From NCBI GenBank assembly GCA_964410665.1, contig CAYPIE010000002.1, positions 62,001-126,000 of the forward strand: DNA of 64,000 nucleotides, given 5' to 3'. Every line of letters starts with the position of its first letter. Position 1 is the stretch's first letter. The notes beneath the pieces are model-generated. The model was given only the letters and a program-made list of their open reading frames with translations, was not told the DNA's origin and made no database searches. The stretch is from CAYPIE01 sp964410665 (GTDB taxonomy: Bacteria > Planctomycetota > Planctomycetia > Gemmatales > Gemmataceae). Below, piece after piece: positions 28,640 through 37,600 of this stretch. A program made the translations under genes and the position numbers.

Positions 28640-31600
28640 ATGCTGCATTCAGACCAAGTTTCGTGCGTTTCTCCGACTGAACCTACGACCACTGGTGACG
28701 AACTCGACTGGTCGTTGCTTGGTCCACGTGACGCTACCCGGGTTCAAGGAATCTCGAAGATCCGTCTGGAAGTGCCATTGGACTTGGTCGACCCGATCAT
28801 GCTGCTGGTGGAGCAAGTTGGGGTGTCGTCCCGGACCGTATTATTCAGTGCATGGGCCATTCTTTTAACGAGATCACTGCGTTGCGATGTGCTGCCTGTC
28901 GAACTGCGTGACGGCGCCAAGGGGATGCGCATTGAAATCCGCCCCTCGATGACCGTCCGCTCCGTGTTTTCGCTGATAGAGCAGACTGCAGATGAATCGT
29001 CATCCGTCACTGTCACGGGCAACGCCGTTGTTCTTCAACTTGAACCAGAGAGCGAGGAGAGGAGTGATAGCTGGCATGAGAATGATGTGTTGGCAATTTG
29101 GTGTCACCCGACCGATCTGGTGATGCAGCTGGCCTATGAGGAGCAACGACTTGAGCGAACGGTCGTCGAACGGTGGCCCGAACAATGGAAAACTCTGCTT
29201 GAGAGACTCGGTAGCAACCTGGATTTATCTGTCAATACCATCCCATGGCTAAGTGCTGACGACCGAAAAACGCTGCTGGCATGGAGTACCGAAGACCCGT
29301 ACACCTCCGACCATTTCGGCCTCTTAGAGCAATGGGAACACCGCGTTCAGAACCATCCTCAGGTGCTCGCAGTGTCCTGGGAAAATGGGACCTGGACCTA
29401 TCGCGAGCTCGACCGACAGGCCAACGCGATTGCATTTCGACTTGAAGCGGCTGGGTATGGTCCGAGCACGCCGATTGCTTTATGGATGGAGCGTGGCCCA
29501 CTCGCCTGTGCGACCGTGTTGGCCATTCTGAAGGTCGGGGGTGTCTGTGTCCCGATCGACCCCTACGATCCAATTGCTCGCCAAAAAGCAATCTTGGAAA
29601 GTAGCCAAGTAGCCGTGATCCTCACGGATTCCACGAATTCTACACACAACGCGTATCTTCCGCATCTCAACCCTGTCGTGGTCGAGTTTGTCACGGAGTT
29701 CCAGCAACTTCGCCCACGTACGTTCCATCAGCGTTCAGTGGATTCGAAGGCTTATATCGTCTTCACTTCGGGTTCGAGCGGACAGCCAAAAGGCGTGGCG
29801 ATTTCGGATTGCAGACTCGCAAACCTCATCACTTGGCAACAGCGATCCTTCCCCATCGCAGTGGGACAAAGGGTGCTTCATTTTGCGGCGTTGAGTTTCG
29901 ATGTGGCATTCCAAGAATTGTTCAGCACCTGGTTTGCTGGGGGAACCTTGATACTGATCTCCCAAGCAAAACGGCAGAATCCGGAAGCTTTGTTGGATCT
30001 ACTGATCGACCAAGCGGTGGAACGACTGTACCTACCCTTTGTGATGCTGGACTACCTGGCTGTCGTTGCCCTCGACCGCAACGTGTTCCCGAACACGTTG
30101 CAGATGGTGATCACAGCGGGCGAGGCCTTGCAGATCACTCCATCGATCCGCCGATTCTTTGAGCATTTACCCAATGCTCGGTTGGTCAATCAATATGGTC
30201 CCTCCGAGACACATGTCGCGACCAGCTATGCGTTGCCAGACAATCCGGATACCTGGCCAGTTTTTCCCGCCATCGGTTGTCCTATCGCTAATACAACTGC
30301 TTGGGTGGTGGATGGGGAGTTGCAACTGGTCCCTCCTGGGATTCCTGGAGAACTGTTGCTCGGCGGCATCGGCTTGTCGGAAGGTTATCTCCAGGACCAA
30401 CAGCAGACGCGCGAGCGTTTCTTGTCATGGTCAGGAGTGGGTTTCGTTCGACGAGTTTATCGTACTGGCGATTTGGTCCGGTGGTCTTCCAGCGGTCGGT
30501 TAGAGTTTCTTGGCCGTTTGGATGACCAAGTCAAAATCCGCGGGCACCGGGTCGACCCGGGTGAAGTTGAGGCAGTGTTACGGAGTTTCCCCGGTATCAC
30601 CGCAGCGGTGGTCACTCCCTGGCAACCCCCTGGCGGTGATACTTCGCTGATCGCTCATGTAGTCGTCGATGCTGCTGATAATCTCTCCGTTGAGGAGCGG
30701 TACTTACCATGCCTGCGCGCGCAATTGCCTGAGTGGCTGGTCCCTAGCCGGATCGTAAGGCTGGCCGCCCTGCCCTTGACTCCGACTGGGAAAATTGATC
30801 GACGATCACTTTGCTTGCCCGCCAAAGGTGACTTTCCACCGTTGGGTTCAAATCTGGAAGCGCAGATACGCTCCGCCTGGGAGACCATTCTGGGGCATTC
30901 GGAGTTTGACCGGAATGCACGGTTCTTCGAGTGTGGAGGTCATTCATTGGCCCTGGTACGTTTGCACCGCAAGTTAAGAGCGCTTCTCGGAGAGGACTTC
31001 CCGATCACCTTGCTCGTCGAACATCCCACCATCGCAACTCAGGTGCAAGCTTTCGAACGTCGGGCGATTCCTCCAGCCCAAATGCTGTCGAACCCTAACA
31101 GCTTTGCTACCTCCGGGATGCCCGACGATGCGATCGCAGTCATTGGCATGGCAGGACGCTTCCCAGGAGCAGACAACCTCACCGACTTCTGGCAGGCACT
31201 CGTCACTGGCAAAGAATGTCTGCAGCATTTCGAGGAGGACGAGCTACGCAACAGTGGCGTGGCTGAGAACTGGATCGGTCGACCGGAATACGTGCCGGTA
31301 CGGGGGGTCCTTGATCGCGCGGAGTGGTTTGATGCCGGGTTCTTCGGGTATTCTTCCCGGGAAGCGGAGCTGATGGATCCTCAACACCGGGTGTTTCTCG
31401 AGACGGCCTGGACGGCTTTGGAAACAGCGGGCTATGATCCGGATCGCTTCGAAGGTTCAATCGGTGTTTATGCGGGTTCGAGTCTCAATACCTATCTTCT
31501 GCATAATCTGTGTGCGCACCCCGAGACGCGTCAGGCTTTTTTGCATGGTTTTCAAGCCGCTGGTTCCAGCACCCTCGTTGGCAACGACAAGGATTATTTG

Positions 31601-34600
31601 GCCAGTAAAGTCTCGTACAAGCTAAATCTACGTGGGCCAAGTGTGAGTGTGCAAACCGCTTGCTCGACATCGCTTGTCGCCATCGTCCACGCTTGCATGG
31701 CCTTACGGCTGGGACAGTGTGATCTCGCCCTTGCAGGCGGAGTGTCGATGACCTTCCCCCAACAACGTGGCCATCTCTATGAAGAAGGGGGCATCGCCTC
31801 GCCCGATGGACATTGTCGGACCTTTGACGCTCAGGCTGCAGGAACTGTCTTCGGGGAAGGCACGGGGGTGGTCGTCCTAAAGCCTTTACGACGCGCTTTA
31901 GTCGATCGGGATACGATCTGGGCCATCGTTCGTGGTGAAGCGATCAATAATGATGGCTCTGAAAAACTGAGCTATCTCGCACCGAGTATCGATGGACAGC
32001 GTAAGGTCATTTGCACCGCGCTGGAACGTGCAGGAATACCAGCAGAGACGCTCAGTTATGTCGAAGCACATGGGACTGGAACGAGCTTGGGGGATCCAAT
32101 TGAAGTCGCAGCATTGACTCAAGCGTTCCAGTCGCAAACACGCCGGCGAGGCTTTTGTGCGCTGGGAAGTGTGAAGCCCAACATCGGCCACCTCGAGGCA
32201 GCTGCGGGAGTTGCTAGTTTCATCAAAACGGTTCTGTGTCTGCAAAGTCGTACCCTGCCACCGATGTTGCATTTCCAGAGCGCCAACCCAGCGCTGGGTC
32301 TGCAAAAGTCACCCTTCTTCATCAGCTCCGAGTGCCGTTCCTGGGAAGCGGACTCTCCACGCCGCGCTGGGGTCACGTCGCTAGGCATCGGCGGGACCAA
32401 TGCCCATGTCATCTTAGAAGAAGCGGTGCCTCGAGAGCCGCCGGTGGAACCCGAACGGGATCGTCTTTTCCTCCTATCCGCCCGCAGTCCAACGGCATTG
32501 AGAACATACGCAAACAATCTCAATCGATACCTTCAAGAGAACGTCCAGACGCGCCTGAGTGATCTTGCCTACACGTTACAAATGGGTCGCAAACGATTGC
32601 CGGAACGATGTGTAGTGGTTGCCACGAACAATGCAAAGCTTCGCGAAGGATTGATGAGTGTGTCCTCCCGTCACGTCCTCAGTCAGACGCACCGAATACT
32701 GTTCCTTTTTCCCGGGCAAGGAGGTCAGTATGCCCGCATGGGACAGGAGTTGTATAACACCCAACCGCCATTCCGCTCGGCATACGATGCCTGTGCGGAA
32801 ATTGTGGAACCGATCACTGGCATTGACCTCCGCACAGTACTCGAACAAGAACGCTGCCCGCGGACCGGGAAAGATCACAGCTCGGCGAGCTTGGTCCAAC
32901 CGGCGATGGTAGCAACCGAATATGCTCTGGCTTGTCTCTGGGAAAGTTGGGGCATTAAAGCGACGGCAATGCTTGGGCATAGTGTGGGGGAATATGTCGT
33001 CGCTTGCCGGGCGGGAGTCTTCACCTTAGAGGGGATGCTCGAATTGGTCGCCCGTCGTGCCCAACTTGTTGAGTCCCTACCGACAGGTGCGATGTTAGCC
33101 GTCCGAGCAGCCCCTGAGACCATCAGGGCTTGGCTTCCAGAAGGAGTCGAGATTGCTGCACATAACAGTCAGGTCCAAACGGTCTTGACCGGCTCCGAGT
33201 CTGGAATCCATCAGGCAGAACAGGCCCTCCGAAACGCAAGAATCGCAAGTCGTCGCCTCGCGTCGAGCTATGCATTCCACTCGTCTCTGGTCGAGCCCAT
33301 CTTGGAGGCGTTTGCGGGCATGGTTGCTGACATTGCGCGTAAGCCTCCGCGTCAACCCTATGTCTCAAGTCTGACCGGTCGTTGGGTGGAAATGGAGGAA
33401 GTGGTGTCGACGGAGTTCTGGGTGCGTCATCTTCGCGATCCAGTTCAGTTCGCAACAGCGATTCAAACCGTGAGTGTCGAGCCGATAAGTGTTCTGATCG
33501 AATGCGGACCGGGCGGGGCTTTACGGGGATTATTCCGGGATGTTCTCGGAGCTGAGCAGAATATGTCTTCCCTTTCCAGCCTGGATGAAGGAGCAGAGTG
33601 CAAGACGTTCCTTGAGAGTGTCGGGAAGCTCTGGGAAGCCGGATACGAGATTCAGCCGGATCCAGGGTTTGCCGAGGAGCTGCCCAGCCGAATTCCAATC
33701 CCAACTTATCCATTTGAACGGCAGCGCTACTGGGTCGAGCCTCCGCAGGCGAGCGAATCCTTGTGCATACAGCCCGAGCCAGCTACATGGTCGAAGCCCG
33801 AGCCAGCACCAATCCAGCCCTCGATGCCCGCTCCGTATCCGGAAATGGCAAGTTCCGAAGATGATCCACTGACAGCACGGGTGTATGATCATCTTGTTCG
33901 ATATCTCGGCGACGTCAGAGAACGCGTAGAACCCACGGCCAGCTTTACCGAATTGGGACTTGATTCGCTGGCATTGACCCAATTGGCGCGTGACTTACAG
34001 GATGCCTTCGGTATCCCGATCCGTTTTCGCAGCTTGTTGACCGAACACGCCACAATCCAGAGCCTCACAGTCTATCTGCGAAAGCACGTTTTCTCCACCG
34101 GCGATCCGGGAAACACATCGGAGCGAACCAATACAGACCTCCAAACCTCAGCACAATTCGATGAAAAATCCGCCGAACTCCCTGCCTCCTTCGAACGATT
34201 ACTACGTGACCAACTCGAGCTCCTAAATCGTCAGCAGAGGCTCCTGGAACGTTGCCTTACCAGCCAAAGCCCTCTCAACGACTCGTCTAGCCCGGGGATA
34301 TCGTCGGATGGTGTGCAAGTACCGAACTTGATATCGGCCAAAGGGAGTCAACTGAGATCGCCTTATCTCGAGTCAATGATCGAACAGATAACCTCGCAAA
34401 CCCCTCAATCCAAGCAGTTGACGCAACATTATCGTGGGGTGCATGCCGATCCCAGAACCATGTTGGGCTTCCAGGAGAACTGGAAAGAACTCTGCTATCC
34501 ACTGGTCGTAGAGCGTTCCAAAGGGGCATACCTCTGGGATCGTGATGGCAATCGTTACATTGACTTACTGGGAGGATTTGGAGCAAATCTCTTAGGCCAT

Positions 34601-37600
34601 TCCCCGGCTTTTTTGGTTGAGGAATTGCAACAGCAGCTGCTTCGTGGAATCGAAGTCGGTCCACAATCGCCGCTCGCTGGACCCGTGGCCGAAATGCTAT
34701 GTAAGATGACGGGCACCGACCGAGCAAGTTTTGTCTGTACTGGATCCGAAGCAGTGCAAGCCGCTTTACGCGCAGCACGGACTTATACAGGACGGAACCA
34801 GGTGGCGATTTTCGCCCGGGCTTACCATGGCAACTTTGACGAAGTTTTACTGCGTGCAGGCTTGAACGCCCGCCCTCAGCCAAGTGCTCCAGGAGTTCCT
34901 AGCTCGGCGATAGAGAATATGGTGGTGTTGGAGTACGGCGACCCAGCAGCATTGCAGCAAATCATTTCGCAAGCGAACCAACTTGCTGCGGTCTTGGTAG
35001 AGCCTGTGCAGAGCCGATGCCCGGAGTTGCAACCAAAAGCATTTCTGCATGCGCTACGTAAGATTACTTATTTACATGATATTGTTTTGATATTTGATGA
35101 GGTGGTTACTGGGTTTCGACTCCATCCGCGTGGGGCTCAGGGCTACTTTGATATCCAGGCTGACTTAGTGACATATGGCAAAATCGTTGGCGGAGGGATT
35201 CCTCTCGGGGTGGTGGCCGGACGTCGTTCGGTGATGGACGTCTTTGATGGTGGGATGTGGCAATATGGCGACGACTCGGTTCCGCTCTCCGGGAGGACAT
35301 ACTTCGCCGGGACATTTGTCCGTCATCCCCTGGCCATGGCTGCAGCCTCGGCTGTACTGCAACATCTGAGCAAGGCTGGTCCGGAACTCCAAACTGCTCT
35401 GAATCGCCGCGGGGATCGCTTGGTGTCGGCGATTAGAGAGGTATTCCGTGAAGCACGATTCCCAATGGAGATTGTAAACGCCGGTTCGATTATTTATCTG
35501 CGGCCGCATGAAGGGAGCAAACTCGCTTTACTGCTGTATCCTATGCTACGCGCAAAGGGGGTGTACTTACTCGAAGGCTTCCCAGGGTATCTAAGTACTG
35601 CCCACAGTGACGAGGACCTGGAGTCTGTTGTCGAGGCTTTTCGCGAGAGTGTTGCGGCGCTTGCACCCCTCCGAGAGGACTACCTGGAACGAGAAACCTG
35701 CAGTACCCCAGTCAAACTTCCAAATTCCACTTTTCATGAACCGAGAGGAGTAGGACAGTCCTACCCACTCACGGAAGCCCAACAAGAAGTATGGCTGGCC
35801 TGCCAACATGGCGAGGAGGCGAGCTGCGCTTACCTCGAATCGTGCAGTCTCACCATCGACGGTCCACTTGATGGGGCAGCGATGCACCGAGCCCTTCAGC
35901 AGCTCGTCGATCGCCATGAAGCGCTCCGTACTCGATTTGACCGCAACGCTCCCGTGCAACAGATCGCGCCTCGGGTTTCGATGACCATGCCACTGCATGA
36001 TCTCTCAGGACTATCGGTTGAGGAACAACGTAACCATATCGCAATGTATCTGGAGGCCGAGGTTCGATCGGCGATGGATATTGATCGGCCACCATTGATG
36101 CGTAGTCAGCTGTTGCGCTTGCACTCGAAGGACCATCTACTCATTTTAACGTTTCATCATCTGGCATGTGACGGCTGGAGTATCGACGTGCTGCTACGTG
36201 AGCTCGCCGATCTGTACACGGCTGCGATAGAAACGCGAACCGCACAGCTTCCCGCTTCGCAAGGGATTGGCGAATATGTGACGGCCGAACAAGCTTGGCA
36301 AGCAACCAAGGAGTGTCAGGAAGTCGATGCTTATTGGCAGGCTCAGTATTCTAACCTTCCTGCGCCCCTCGAACTGCCGACGGACCGCCCACGAGGCATC
36401 GAGCAACGTTTCTGTGGCTCCCGCCAATCCCGACAGCTTGGGCTTGACCTGAGCCAACGTCTCGAAGCATTGGCTCAACGTCTACAAGTGACGACCAATA
36501 CGGTATTCCTCAGCGGATACGCGATGTTGCTGTCACGATTGAGTAGCCAGAACGACCTGGTGATCGGGATCCCGGTCGCTGCCCAGCCTTTGTTCCCCAA
36601 AGCACGTCTGATCGGCCACTGTGTCCAATTTCTACCTTTAAGAATCCGACTCGATCCGGCGATTCCAGCGGTGAATACAATCACAACGATCCAGGCTACG
36701 CTCGCCGATGCTCTAGAGAATCAGCGATTCACTTATGCACGTCTCCTACGCCTGGGAAGGTGGGCAAAGGATAAGTGTGGGGGGCCGCGAATTCGAGTGT
36801 CATTTAACCTCGATCCTCCTTTTGCGAACCTGTCCTTGAATGGACTCAAGGTGAAAGTCGAAAAAAATCCACCACACTATGCAAAGTTGGATTTGCACTG
36901 GAATATTCTGCATCAGGATGGTTCTTACCGACTCGAGTGTGATTATCGTCGCGATCTATTCTCACCCGCCACGATAGAGCGGTGGATGGACCATTACTGC
37001 CAGCTCTTAGAACACCTGATCCAAGCCCCAGAGTCCCGGTGCGACGAGCTCCGCTTACTAGATGCCCCCCAAATGGAACAGCTGATTCAGCGATGGAATC
37101 AGACTGCCAAGTCCTATCCGGCCTGGCAACGCATCGAAGTCTGCTTTGAAGAACGTGTCCTTCAGTATCCAGACGCGTTTGCATTGACCGATGGAGATCG
37201 ACGATATCGGTACGCCGAGCTGAATTCGCTTGCCAACCGTCTGGCCTATTACCTAATCGACCATGGGGTAACCGACGACCAGCCTGTTGGCTTATGTTTA
37301 CCCCGGTCTGCAGAGTCAGTGATTGGACAACTGGCGATCCTCAAGGCAGGGGCAAACTATGTACCCTTTTCTCCCGATACCCCGGTTGATCGCGTCCGTC
37401 TGCTATTGGATCAGCTGGGGATTCGCCAGATTCTGTCCCGGTATACGAGTGCTAACAAATACGCAGAGATCTCGGCCAAGTGGCTGTGCCCAGAACTGGA
37501 CGAATTACGCAATCAATACCCCGATCATAACCCAACCGTCGAAGGTGACTCCTCGCGGCCAGCTTACATCATGCTGACCTCGGGCTCTACGGGCCAGCCA

